Below, piece after piece: positions 34,858 through 43,208 of a stretch of 64,000 bases of DNA (position 1 is the first letter of the stretch; every line of letters begins with the position of its first letter). Position numbers and translations under genes: made by a program. The notes beneath the pieces are model-generated. The model saw only the letters and a list, made by a program, of their open reading frames with translations. It did no database searches and had not been told where the DNA came from. The stretch is from CAZRCZ01 sp964598765 (GTDB lineage: Bacteria > Sumerlaeota > Sumerlaeia > MVZB01 > JAJFLK01), in assembly GCA_964598765.1 (NCBI GenBank), contig CAZRCZ010000020.1:1-64000 (forward strand). Direction: 5' to 3'.

Positions 34858-37413
34858 TCACGCCGCGCCGACCGGCATTTTCCATCGCGGCCGGCGGCCC
34901 AGAAGCTCCACCGCCTGTCCCTCCGTCAAGGGACGCGAAAAGAAATACCCCTGCGCGCTGTCGCAATGGAGCGAATGTAGCAATTTTCTCTGCTCCTCCG
35001 TCTCCACCCCCTCGGCGATGACCTTCAATCCCAGATTCTTCGCCAAACCCATGATGGTCAGAATGATGTCCGCATTGCCTCCGTCCGGCGTGATCCTGCT
35101 GACGAACGAACGGTCAATCTTGAGCGTGTCTATCGGAAAACGATGCAGATAACTGAGCGACGAATAGCCGGTTCCGAAGTCGTCCATGTAAAGCTGGATG
35201 TTGAGCGCCTTGAGTTCGGCGAAGAGGTCCTCGACGGAATCCACGTTGTCCATGATGACGCTTTCGGTGATCTCCAATCGAAGGCAATCGGGGGACAGCC
35301 CCGACTCGCGCAGGGCTTGGACGACCTGATCCAGAAGATCCGGCTCGGCGAATTGTCGGCCCGAAATGTTGACCGTGATGGAAAGAGGGGGCGAGGCGGG
35401 GAATTGCTCGTGCCACGCGCGCATTTGCCGACACGCCTCGCGCAGAACCCATTGGCCGACCGAGACGATCAATCCCGTTTCCTCGGCGACGGGGATGAAT
35501 TCGCCGGGAGAAACCAAACCCCGCTCGGGATGTTGCCAACGAGCCAAAGCCTCAAAACCGGAAATTTCCCCCGTCTGGAGGGAGATGATCGGTTGATAAT
35601 GAATCCGAAATTCGGCGCGTTCCACCGCCCGGCGCAGATCGCTCTCCATCTGGAGGAGCGAAACCGCATGGGCTTGCATGGTCGCGTCGAACAATTCGTG
35701 ACGCGCTTTTCCCTTTTCCTTGGCGCGATACATCGCCGTGTCGGCCTCGCGCAGGATGCTTTCGGCCTGCGCGGTGGCCGCTCCCCCCAACGCGATGCCG
35801 ATGCTCGCGCTACTGAAAATTTCCTGTCCCGCCAAATGGAAGGAGGACCTGAGTTTGGCTTGAATGCGCGTGGCGACGCGCGTCGCGTCGCTCGAATCGC
35901 GCATGTCGTCCACCAAAACCGCGAATTCATCGCCGCCGAACCTCGCAACCGTGTCCCCGGGGCGCAAGCATTCCTCCAATCGCCGGGCGACCATGCGGAG
36001 CAGTTCATCCCCCGCCAAGTGCCCCACTCCGTCGTTCACCACCTTGAATCGGTCCAAATCCAAAAAGAGGACGGCGAAGGTGTAATCCTTGATCCTTTTG
36101 GCGCGCCGGATCGAAAGCGCCAAGCGGTCCATGAACAGCGTCCGATTGGCCAATCCGGTCAACGGGTCGTGCAGGACGCCGTGGCGCAACTGGTCCTCGA
36201 TAAGTTTTTGGGTCGTGATGTCGCTCTGGGAACCGGCCATGCGATAAGGCTTCCCTTTTTCGCCCAACACCGCCAATCCCCGGCATCGCATCCAACGCCA
36301 GCTTCCGTCCTTGTGCTTCATCCGGTATTCGTTTTCGTAGTGGGTCGTGAGCGTTTCGAAATGCGCGGCGAGCGCGGCCTTCACCCGCTCGACGTCCTCC
36401 GGATGAATCCGGCTGAACCATTCGTCGGGATGATCGCCGATTTCCATCTCGGCGCATCCGATCATTCCCTTCCAGCGGGGGGAATAATGGACGACGTTGG
36501 TGTTCAAGTTCCAATCCCAAATTCCGTCGTAGGCCCCTCGCGCGGCGAGCATGTAGCGCTCCTCGCTCTCGCGCAGGGCTTTTTCCACCAGCACGCGATC
36601 GGTGATGTCCTCGACCGTCCCCTCGTAGTAAAGCGTTTTCCCCTCGTCGTCCCGGAAGGCGCGTGCGTTTTCGCGGACATAGATCACCAAACCGTCGCGT
36701 CTGACCCATTGGGCTTCCAATCCCCGGACGAAGCCGTCCCGCTCGATCTGCTCTTTGAAACTCTTGCGCGAGTAGCGGGGCGCGTATCCTTCCTCCTCCA
36801 AATTGCGCTCGGCCAATTCCTCGAACGAGGAAAATCCGAGCATCTGGACCAGAACCGGATTGGCCATCAGGATTCGGCCTTCGGGAGACGTTTGATAGAT
36901 GCCCATCGGCGCGTTCTCGACGAGGTGGCGGAACCGCGCCTCGCTGTCCCTCAACGCCTGCGCGGATCGAATTTGGGAGGTGACGTCCTGAACCAACATG
37001 GCCGCTCCGGCGGCCTTGCCGTTCCTGCCGATCAGGGGTGTGCTGATCCATTGGCAAATGATCGGGCGTTCGCCCTTGGCCCTGTTTTCATAAAGGCTAT
37101 GGATGCCCCCTTTGCTTCGAAGCATTTCCGTCCAATGGGCTCGAATCTTTTCCCTGTCGTCGGGAGAGAAAATCAGCTCGCCGACGATCTTGCCGATGGC
37201 TTCACGCCGGGCGTATCCGAAAATTTTCTCCGCCGCCGGATTCCAGCCGATGATTTCTCCCGTCGGCAGGGTTTCGATCACGCCGATCGGCGTTTTTTGA
37301 ATGTGAAGCTCGTAGAGTTGCGTGGATCGCCGGACAGGAGGCTTGGTCTCTTTCGCCGCGGCCGTCCTTCGTATCTTGGAAGCGGGTTTTTGGGCTTTTC
37401 GCGAGGGTGACAT
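34858..37413 (-). CDS. PAS-PAS-PAS-GGDEF-EAL c-di-GMP signalling protein
   Basis: About 851 residues, no clear membrane span. After a basic leader come three PAS domains (about 35-150, 160-275, 285-405), the second and third ending in PAC-type segments. A diguanylate cyclase domain has intact GGDEF (RFGGDEFAVL, about 492-501) and a phosphodiesterase domain has an EALARW motif near 621. ETGLIVSVGQWVL and MDDFGTGYSSLSYL motifs are also present in the EAL domain. Both activities could be live. ATG 37413 (MSPSRKAQKP) is preferred over the TTG at 37503. It is divergent from the DAC-domain gene across a short shared promoter region. Confidence 0.93.
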   Translation of the reverse strand: MSPSRKAQKPASKIRRTAAAKETKPPVRRSTQLYELHIQKTPIGVIETLPTGEIIGWNPAAEKIFGYARREAIGKIVGELIFSPDDREKIRAHWTEMLRSKGGIHSLYENRAKGERPIICQWISTPLIGRNGKAAGAAMLVQDVTSQIRSAQALRDSEARFRHLVENAPMGIYQTSPEGRILMANPVLVQMLGFSSFEELAERNLEEEGYAPRYSRKSFKEQIERDGFVRGLEAQWVRRDGLVIYVRENARAFRDDEGKTLYYEGTVEDITDRVLVEKALRESEERYMLAARGAYDGIWDWNLNTNVVHYSPRWKGMIGCAEMEIGDHPDEWFSRIHPEDVERVKAALAAHFETLTTHYENEYRMKHKDGSWRWMRCRGLAVLGEKGKPYRMAGSQSDITTQKLIEDQLRHGVLHDPLTGLANRTLFMDRLALSIRRAKRIKDYTFAVLFLDLDRFKVVNDGVGHLAGDELLRMVARRLEECLRPGDTVARFGGDEFAVLVDDMRDSSDATRVATRIQAKLRSSFHLAGQEIFSSASIGIALGGAATAQAESILREADTAMYRAKEKGKARHELFDATMQAHAVSLLQMESDLRRAVERAEFRIHYQPIISLQTGEISGFEALARWQHPERGLVSPGEFIPVAEETGLIVSVGQWVLREACRQMRAWHEQFPASPPLSITVNISGRQFAEPDLLDQVVQALRESGLSPDCLRLEITESVIMDNVDSVEDLFAELKALNIQLYMDDFGTGYSSLSYLHRFPIDTLKIDRSFVSRITPDGGNADIILTIMGLAKNLGLKVIAEGVETEEQRKLLHSLHCDSAQGYFFSRPLTEGQAVELLGRRPRWKMPVGAA

Positions 37414-37559
37414 GATTCCGCAACTTTCGATATTTTGACCGCGCCAGTATAATTCAACTCCCTCCCGCAAGGAAATGCGTTTTTGGGAGACGGGAAATTC
37501 CAAGCCTCCTTGGATTCCCCTTGTGCCCCGTCCGCAAGGGAAGTAGCCTCTGGTTCGTC

Positions 37560-38999
37560 ATGGGTAGCGGCTTGATTCATGTTCCAATCTTCAATCTTCT
37601 CGAGGGATTGCGCGTCGGGCTTTCCCGGTTTTCGGGTCCGAGTCGGACGGCGTTGTTGATTGCAAAAGACATCGGCGATCCGCTTCTCGTCTATGATTAT
37701 CAAGGTCTTCTGCGAGGGCATGAGGAGAAGCTCCGCGAAATATACGCAACCTCCGACGCGTGGCGAAACATCACCGTCAAAACGTCCTCGCAATCCAAAA
37801 CCGTGGTCAACCGCCTCCCCGACGTCGAAGTTCCGGGATTGATCAACGCCGGCGCGAATTCGTCCTCCGCTTTCTATTACCGCTGGTTCACCGAACATCA
37901 TCCCAACAGTTGTTCCGGCGGGCCGACCGAATGTTGGCTCGGCTACGCGATCCCGATGCTCTCGTATCAGCTCGCCGATTTGAATTGGTATTCGACCGGC
38001 GGCGAGGCGCAACGCCGCGCGCTGGAATCCTACGCCCCCGAAGCCGTCGCCTATCACATCGTCCGGACGCTGGGTCGCCTGCGCGTGAAGCGGATCACCG
38101 ACGTGAACCGATGCGTCTATGCCATTGCCAAACTTTCCACCACCTTGGAGGAAGGATCGCGTCCTGAGGGCCGGCTTTTGTTCATGAGCCACCATGATTT
38201 GGCCAGACGTCCGTTGATGGTCCGCTTCGCCGAGAATCAAGCGCCGGACATGGACGATCCGAAACACGTCCGCAAAATGTTGACGACCGTGGCGGGAGCC
38301 AATCGCGCCTTGATCTCGGACGGCGAGCGGGTCTTGGGAATTGGCGGCGACGAAATTTCCCACGGCGCGATAGCGGTGGATTTTCACGGGGGCCGTGGCG
38401 AAATCCGCGTCGGCGAAGAGGAGATTTGCAGTTTCTCGGACGGCGAGTTTCACTCTTGGCGGCTCGCGCCCAATCTGGAGCCGATGAAGGCGATCCTCGC
38501 CCTGTTCATTCCGGATAAGGATGCGCGGAATCATTTTTTGCGGATCGTCTCGCACGTCGCGCGCCGGGCGTTGAATCTGCGCCACGGTTGCACCGTCGCG
38601 CTCGATCTTTCCCCGACGCCCCACCACATTCCCGGCCAGCAATTGTCCGCGCCGTTGCCGCTGGCGGAGGACGCCCCGCTCGATCTGGCCGCCTCGATGG
38701 CGCGGGTGGACGGCGCCATTCACATTGACCGCCAAGCGCGATTGCAGGCGTTCGGATGTTTGTTGGACGGACGGACGGTTCCGGGCGAAGAGCGCTCGCG
38801 CGGCGCGCGCTACAATTCCGCGCTCCGTTTTTCCGCCGACCATCACGAGTTTTTACCGATTGTCGTTTCGGAGGATGGGCTTCTTTCCATTTTTTCCGAT
38901 GGACGAGAACTAACCGCGCTGAAACGCTTCCCGCTGATCGAAGGGGTCGAAACTTCCCCGCCGACGCTGGAGGAATGGTTGAAAATGGGGCACGGATGA
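37560..38999 (+). CDS. DACNV-type protein with variant diadenylate cyclase (DisA_N/DAC) domain
   Basis: About 479 residues (TTG 37521 would add 13). The N-terminal two thirds lack a known catalytic motif but fit the DACNV sensor type (HHPNSCSGGPTECWLGYAIP near 115). The last 110 residues match the DAC c-di-AMP synthase fold: MARVDGAIHID (DGA at about 384-386), AFGCLLDG, then RGARYNSALRFS and IVVSEDGLLSIFSDG. In DisA and CdaA the second motif is RHR; here it is RYN, a change at nucleotide-binding residues. It may make a dinucleotide, act differently or only bind. It overlaps the next small gene by four bases. Confidence 0.75.
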   Translation: MGSGLIHVPIFNLLEGLRVGLSRFSGPSRTALLIAKDIGDPLLVYDYQGLLRGHEEKLREIYATSDAWRNITVKTSSQSKTVVNRLPDVEVPGLINAGANSSSAFYYRWFTEHHPNSCSGGPTECWLGYAIPMLSYQLADLNWYSTGGEAQRRALESYAPEAVAYHIVRTLGRLRVKRITDVNRCVYAIAKLSTTLEEGSRPEGRLLFMSHHDLARRPLMVRFAENQAPDMDDPKHVRKMLTTVAGANRALISDGERVLGIGGDEISHGAIAVDFHGGRGEIRVGEEEICSFSDGEFHSWRLAPNLEPMKAILALFIPDKDARNHFLRIVSHVARRALNLRHGCTVALDLSPTPHHIPGQQLSAPLPLAEDAPLDLAASMARVDGAIHIDRQARLQAFGCLLDGRTVPGEERSRGARYNSALRFSADHHEFLPIVVSEDGLLSIFSDGRELTALKRFPLIEGVETSPPTLEEWLKMGHG

Positions 39000-39327
39000 G
39001 CACGGAAGCACACGGATTGATGCCAAGGAGAGCGCGTAAAAAATCCTATCCCCGATTCGCCATCTGCGTGGAAAATTCCGAATATCCCGTCTCGTTGGAG
39101 TTGCACAAGGCGTATCGAATGCTCTACGACAAGGAAGCGGCCAATGAAGGCTACCTCCGAATCATTGACGAAAGCGGAGAAGATTACCTCCACCCGGCGG
39201 ATTTTTTCGTGGTCATCTCCGTGTCGCGCGAAACGACACGAGCCTTAAGCCGATCCTTTGCGCGAAAGGTCAGTCACGTTTCCCGCTAGTTTTTTTGAAT
39301 TCCAATCCGTGTTCATCCGCGTCCAAT
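38987..39327. repeat. inverted CACGGATGAGCACGG-type repeats flanking the small gene
   Basis: The left tract 38987-39019 has units ACGGATGAGCACGG and CACACGGATTG. The right tract 39303-39327, read in reverse complement, is ATTGGACGCGGATGAACACGG plus ATTG. The right tract contains the last codons of uvrA and an 18-base word shared exactly with 20827-20844. The two tracts bracket one small gene. Confidence 0.65.
38996..39289 (+). CDS. small conserved protein of unknown function
   Basis: A 97-residue frame whose core (about 20-80) reads YPRFAICVENSEYPVSLEL, then KAYRMLYDKEAANEGYLRII, then DESGEDYLHPADFFVVI. This is a short conserved hypothetical family seen in many phyla, usually about 70 residues. 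ATG 38996 overlaps the DAC gene stop (ATGA), suggesting coupling; ATG 39020 (MPRRARKK) is an alternative nearer the family start. The first codons lie in a dispersed repeat (38987-39019), and an inverted relative lies just after the stop (39303-39327). Function unknown. Confidence 0.7.
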   Translation: MSTEAHGLMPRRARKKSYPRFAICVENSEYPVSLELHKAYRMLYDKEAANEGYLRIIDESGEDYLHPADFFVVISVSRETTRALSRSFARKVSHVSR

Positions 39328-42255
39328 TCTCTCCCGCAAACATTGCCCCGTGTGAGAAGCCGAGACCCGCGCGACGTGTTCCGGCGAACCCGTCGCGACG
39401 ACGCGTCCTCCGTGATCGCCCCCTTCCGGTCCGAGATCAATGATCCAATCGGCGCATTTGACCACGTCCAAATTGTGCTCGATCACGAGCGCCGTATTCC
39501 CCTCGTCCACTAGCCGCCCCAAAACTTCGAGCAGTTTGCGAACGTCCTCGAAATGCAAGCCGGTCGTCGGTTCGTCGAGAATGTAAAGCGTCCGGCCCGT
39601 CGCGCGTTTGCCCAGTTCGCGCGAAAGTTTGACGCGCTGGGCTTCGCCCCCCGATAGCGTCGTCGCGCTTTGTCCCAAATGAATGTAGCCCATCCCCACG
39701 TCGAGAAGCGTCTTGAGCCGCCGATGAAGATTCGGCACGGCGGAAAAAAATTCGGCGGCTTCCTCGACGGTCATCTCCAAAACGTCGGCGATGCTTTTGC
39801 CCTTGTAGAGAATTTCCAGCGTCTCGCGGTTGAACCGCCGTCCCGCGCACGCCTCGCACTCGATAAAAATGTCCGGGAGAAAGTGCATTTCAATCTTGAT
39901 GAGTCCGTCCCCCTTGCACGTCTCGCATCGCCCCCCCTTGACGTTGAACGAAAACCGCCCCGGCTTGTATCCGCGCACGCGCGACTCCGGCAATCCGGCG
40001 AACAAATCGCGGATTTCGGAAAACAAATTCGTGTAGGTCGCCGGGTTGGATCGCGGCGTCCGTCCAATCGGCGATTGATCCACGAGGATCACCTTGTCCA
40101 ATAATTCCAGCCCCTCCAGCGCATCGTGCTCGCCCGGAATTTGCGTGCTGTCGTGGAAATGCCGCGCCAACTGCCGGTAAAGAACGTCGTGAACCAGCGT
40201 TGACTTTCCCGATCCCGAAACGCCCGTCACGCAAACCATCAAACCCAAAGGAATTTCGACGGTGACGCTTTTGAGATTGTGTTGGCGCGCGCCGCGAATG
40301 GCGAGCTTGCGGTTCGCTTCGGCCTTTCTCCGCGTTTCGGGAACCGGAATCGCGCGCGCCCCGCTTAGGTATTGCCCCGTGATCGAATCGCCGGCGCGCT
40401 CAATTTGCTTCGGCGTTCCCGACGCGATCAACCGTCCACCCAATCGCCCCGCGCCGGGGCCGAGATCGAGAACGTGATCCGCGTTGCGGATCATTTCCTC
40501 GTCATGCTCGACGACGACGATGGTGTTTCCCAAGTCGCGCAGACGCGTGAGCATCGAAATCAGGCGCGTGTTGTCGCGCGGATGCAAACCGATGCTCGGC
40601 TCGTCCAGTACGTAAAGGACGCCGACCAATTGCGAGCCGAGTTGCGTCGCCAACCGGATGCGTTGCGCCTCGCCGCCGGCCAGCGTCGCCGTCGAGCGGT
40701 CCAGCGTCAGATAATCCAACCCGACGTGAACCATGAACGTCAGGCGGTCGCGGATTTCCTTGAGCGCCTGCTGGCCGATGATTTTTTCCTTCTTGTCCCA
40801 CTTCGCCCTTTCGATGAAATCCAGCGCGCTCTTGGTCGAAAGTTCGCAAAATTGGCTGATGTTCAATTCCTTGAGCGTGACGGCGAGACTTTCGCGTTTC
40901 AACCGCGCTCCCTTGCAATCGGGGCACGCCCGCTCGGAATAATACAGTCCCAGCGTCTCGTCCATTTCTTCGTCGCTTCCGGTTTCCTTCAGCTTGCGCT
41001 CGATGCGCGGGACGATCCCCTCGAAGACCGACCGCGTCTCGAATTTCGTCCCCTTGGCCGATTGGTATTTGATGTGGATTTTTTTCCCGTCCGATCCGTA
41101 AAGGACCGCCTTCCTCTGCGCCTCGGTCAATTTGTTCCACGGTTTGTCCGGGTCAATTCCGTAGTGGTTCAGAATGGATAAAATCCATTGCTCGCTCCAC
41201 GATCCCCCCCGTTCGCCCACATCCTCCTCGTTCTTGCTCTTACTCTTGCTCTTGCTCTCACCCTCACTCTTAAAATGCCCTCCCCACGGCGCAACGGCCC
41301 CTTCCCGGATCGAAAGTTTCGGATCGGGAATGATCCGCTCCAGATCAATTTCATTCAATCGCCCCAATCCCTTGCACGTCGGACAGGCTCCATAGGGACT
41401 GTTGAACGAAAACATGCGGGGCGAAAGCTCGACGATTTGCGGTCCATGCTCCGGACAAGCCATGGATTGGCTGAAGGTGATTTCCTCTCCCGCGTTCTTC
41501 TCCTTCTCATTCTCTTTCTCCAAGCCCATCCTCTCTATCGTCACCAAGCCATCCGCCTTCTTGAGCGCCGTCTCAATCGAATCGGTCAACCGTTGGCGGA
41601 TTTTCTCCGAAACGATCAACCGCGCGAGAACGATGGAAATATCGTGCTTCAACTTTTTGTTGAGGCGAATGTTTTCCTCCAGCAATCGAGCCTTGCCGTC
41701 CACCTTGGCGCGGGTGTATCCCTCCCTCTGCGCCTGATCGAAGATTTGTTTGTATTCCCCCTTGCGTCCCCGCACGACCGGAGCCATGACGACCGTCTTG
41801 GTCCCCTGTGGCCAACTCATCACGGTGTCCACGATTTGCTGGACGGTTTGCTTTTCCAATTCCCGCCCGCAATGCGCGCAATGGGCGCGTCCGATGTTCG
41901 CGTAGAGCACGCGCAAATAATCGTAAATCTCCGTCACCGTCCCGACAGTCGAGCGCGGATTCTTGCTGACCGTTTTCTGCTCGATGGAAATCGCCGGGGA
42001 AAGCCCCTCGATGCTTTCGACCTTCGGTTTGCTCATCTGATCTAGGAATTGGCGTGCGTAGGCCGAAAGGCTCTCGACGTATCGCCGTTGCCCCTCGGCG
42101 TAAAGCGTGTCGAACGCCAGCGACGATTTGCCCGATCCCGACAAGCCGGTCACGACCGTCAGCTTGTTGCGCGGGATCGTGACGTTGACGTTTTGGAGAT
42201 TATGCTCGCGCGCGCCGGTGACGATGATGTCGCGCAGATGGGTTGAGGCGGTCAT
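39313..42255 (-). CDS. uvrA: excinuclease ABC subunit A
   Basis: A 980-residue DNA-damage recognition ATPase of nucleotide excision repair. Walker A of domain I is GLSGSGKSSLAFDT near residue 35. Zn-binding CxxC pairs occur in CAHCGRE and CPTCKG, and CETCKGDG/CEACAGRR lie in domain II. Both signature motifs TLAGGEAQRIRLA and TLSGGEAQRVKLS and the second Walker A GVSGSGKSTLVHD are intact. Two low-complexity insertions interrupt the N-terminal half (EKENEKEKN and ESKSKSKSKNEE). The stop codon and last four residues fall in a dispersed repeat. It is longer than the usual 940 residues because of the insertions. Confidence 0.97.
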   Translation of the reverse strand: MTASTHLRDIIVTGAREHNLQNVNVTIPRNKLTVVTGLSGSGKSSLAFDTLYAEGQRRYVESLSAYARQFLDQMSKPKVESIEGLSPAISIEQKTVSKNPRSTVGTVTEIYDYLRVLYANIGRAHCAHCGRELEKQTVQQIVDTVMSWPQGTKTVVMAPVVRGRKGEYKQIFDQAQREGYTRAKVDGKARLLEENIRLNKKLKHDISIVLARLIVSEKIRQRLTDSIETALKKADGLVTIERMGLEKENEKEKNAGEEITFSQSMACPEHGPQIVELSPRMFSFNSPYGACPTCKGLGRLNEIDLERIIPDPKLSIREGAVAPWGGHFKSEGESKSKSKSKNEEDVGERGGSWSEQWILSILNHYGIDPDKPWNKLTEAQRKAVLYGSDGKKIHIKYQSAKGTKFETRSVFEGIVPRIERKLKETGSDEEMDETLGLYYSERACPDCKGARLKRESLAVTLKELNISQFCELSTKSALDFIERAKWDKKEKIIGQQALKEIRDRLTFMVHVGLDYLTLDRSTATLAGGEAQRIRLATQLGSQLVGVLYVLDEPSIGLHPRDNTRLISMLTRLRDLGNTIVVVEHDEEMIRNADHVLDLGPGAGRLGGRLIASGTPKQIERAGDSITGQYLSGARAIPVPETRRKAEANRKLAIRGARQHNLKSVTVEIPLGLMVCVTGVSGSGKSTLVHDVLYRQLARHFHDSTQIPGEHDALEGLELLDKVILVDQSPIGRTPRSNPATYTNLFSEIRDLFAGLPESRVRGYKPGRFSFNVKGGRCETCKGDGLIKIEMHFLPDIFIECEACAGRRFNRETLEILYKGKSIADVLEMTVEEAAEFFSAVPNLHRRLKTLLDVGMGYIHLGQSATTLSGGEAQRVKLSRELGKRATGRTLYILDEPTTGLHFEDVRKLLEVLGRLVDEGNTALVIEHNLDVVKCADWIIDLGPEGGDHGGRVVATGSPEHVARVSASHTGQCLRERIGRG
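41231..41272. repeat. in-frame TCTTGC-type repeat inside uvrA
   Basis: On the plus strand a run of CTTGCTCTTACTCTTGCTC-type hexamers is identical in style to 52555-52580. On the coding strand it adds GESKSKSKSKNEE to UvrA without breaking the frame. Confidence 0.8.
41496..41532. repeat. in-frame CTTCTCCTTCTCATTCTC repeat inside uvrA
   Basis: A degenerate CTCCTT/CTCATT hexamer run encodes LEKENEKEKNAGEE on the minus strand. It is related to the arm at 28817-28838 and is absent from the typical UvrA sequence at this point (GEEITFSQ follows as usual). Confidence 0.7.
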
Positions 42256-42419
42256 GATTTTCCATTATCCGATTCTGGGGGGTCCGGGGTCAAAACCCCT
42301 ATCAATCAAAAAAGGATAATTTTCATCAAGGGTTTTCCTTGACTCCCGAAGGGGTTTCTTGGGATGATTGCTCCATTCGCCGACAAGATTTGCTCATAAG
42401 GGCATGGATTGGTGAAGCT

Positions 42420-42442
42420 TTTCAAGGGGTCAACCCTTGAAA
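42420..42442 (+). promoter_or_regulatory. hairpin in the leader of the RRM protein gene
   Basis: TTTCAAGGG (42420-42428) pairs perfectly with CCCTTGAAA (42434-42442) around a 5-base loop. It ends 22 bases before the ATG; the ribosome binding site GGAGAAAG follows. It could be an RNA-binding or cold-sensing leader, or an autoregulatory site. No T-tract is present, so it is not a terminator. Confidence 0.5.
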
Positions 42443-42464
42443 GATAAGAACGATTGGAGAAAGC

Positions 42465-42788
42465 ATGAAAATCTACGTGGGTGATTTGCCCTATGCGGCG
42501 ACCGAAGAGGAAGTCCTTGCGGCATTCAAAAATCATGGGGCCGTCGGTTCGGTCGCCATCATCAAGGACAAGTTCACGGGCAAGTCCAAGGGTTTCGGGT
42601 TCGTCGAAATGAGCAATGATGAGGAAGCCAAGGCCGCTATGACCGCCTTGGATGGAACCGATTTCAAGGGACGCAAAATCCGCGTCAACGAGGCCCGTCC
42701 GAAGCCCGAACGCAGTGGCGGAGACCGCGGCGGCCGTGACCGCGACCATCGCGGGGGCGGCGGCGGCGGTGGCCGACGCAGTTGGTAG
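42465..42788 (+). CDS. RRM-type single-stranded RNA-binding protein
   Basis: A 107-residue protein: one RNA recognition motif (1-78) plus a Gly/Arg/Asp tail. RNP2 is IYVGDL (3-8) and RNP1 is KGFGFVEM (about 44-51), both with the aromatic residues that stack on RNA. The tail (GGDRGGRDRDHRGGGGGGGR) resembles cyanobacterial and other bacterial glycine-rich RNA-binding proteins, often cold-induced. GGAGAAAG precedes the ATG, a hairpin lies in the leader and a GC-rich hairpin follows the stop. It appears to be a single-gene unit, divergent from uvrA. Confidence 0.93.
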   Translation: MKIYVGDLPYAATEEEVLAAFKNHGAVGSVAIIKDKFTGKSKGFGFVEMSNDEEAKAAMTALDGTDFKGRKIRVNEARPKPERSGGDRGGRDRDHRGGGGGGGRRSW

Positions 42789-42791
42789 CGC

Positions 42792-42812
42792 CAAGACCCC
42801 GTCGGGGTCTTG
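42792..42812 (+). terminator. probable terminator of the RRM gene
   Basis: CAAGACCCC pairs with GGGGTCTTG around GTC, 3 bases after the stop. The downstream T-run is short (ACGGTTTCTC), so termination may be partial. Confidence 0.65.
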
Positions 42813-42861
42813 ACGGTTTCTCGATAAACTAAAAAGCAATTCCTTTTTCGTGAACGGAATT

Positions 42862-42950
42862 CAACGGGGCGGCGCGCCGCAAGGCGCGCCCGGACCGTTG
42901 GGGTTTGTCATTCGTGACTTCGGCCGGTGTGCGCGAACCGGCTCGGGTCA
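42862..42950. other. structured intergenic region, candidate RNA or repeat
   Basis: The 420-base gap between the RRM gene and ppdK holds no gene I can support but has strong local structure. CAACGG (42862-42867) pairs with CCGTTG (42895-42900), enclosing an 8-bp stem GGCGCGCC closed by a GCAA tetraloop (42871-42890). A second hairpin pairs GCCGGT (42923-42928) with ACCGGC (42936-42941), with TGAC/GTCA further out (42915-42918, 42947-42950). No promoter or terminator clearly delimits it. Confidence 0.35.
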
Positions 42951-43047
42951 TCCTTGTTATCGAACGCTCGCTCACACCCACGGCGGTGACCTCAAAAACT
43001 GAATTATGTCCCTTGTCTTGTTCCATGGATCAAGCAAAGGACGCGAA

Positions 43048-43076
43048 TTGACATTCAGGCGCGAGATTGATAGAAA
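43048..43076 (+). promoter_or_regulatory. sigma-70-like promoter of ppdK
   Basis: A perfect -35 box TTGACA (43048-43053) is followed after 17 bases by TAGAAA (43071-43076). That leaves a leader of about 125 bases before the ppdK ATG at 43209, which has GGAGGA upstream. Confidence 0.55.
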
Positions 43077-43208
43077 TTTTGCCTCTCCCCAACCGAACCC
43101 AAGGATTGGGGAAACGTGTGGCGAGGGTGTTGTCCGAATACCCCGGCTGATCTCTCCACTTCTTTTAGAACACGAATTTGATAGCAACGGATTTGGAGGA
43201 CGGAAGCG

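Noticed and set aside
35143..37410. 755-codon plus-strand frame opposite the PAS-GGDEF-EAL gene
   Set aside because: Antisense shadow; no recognisable motif, while the minus strand encodes complete GGDEF and EAL domains.
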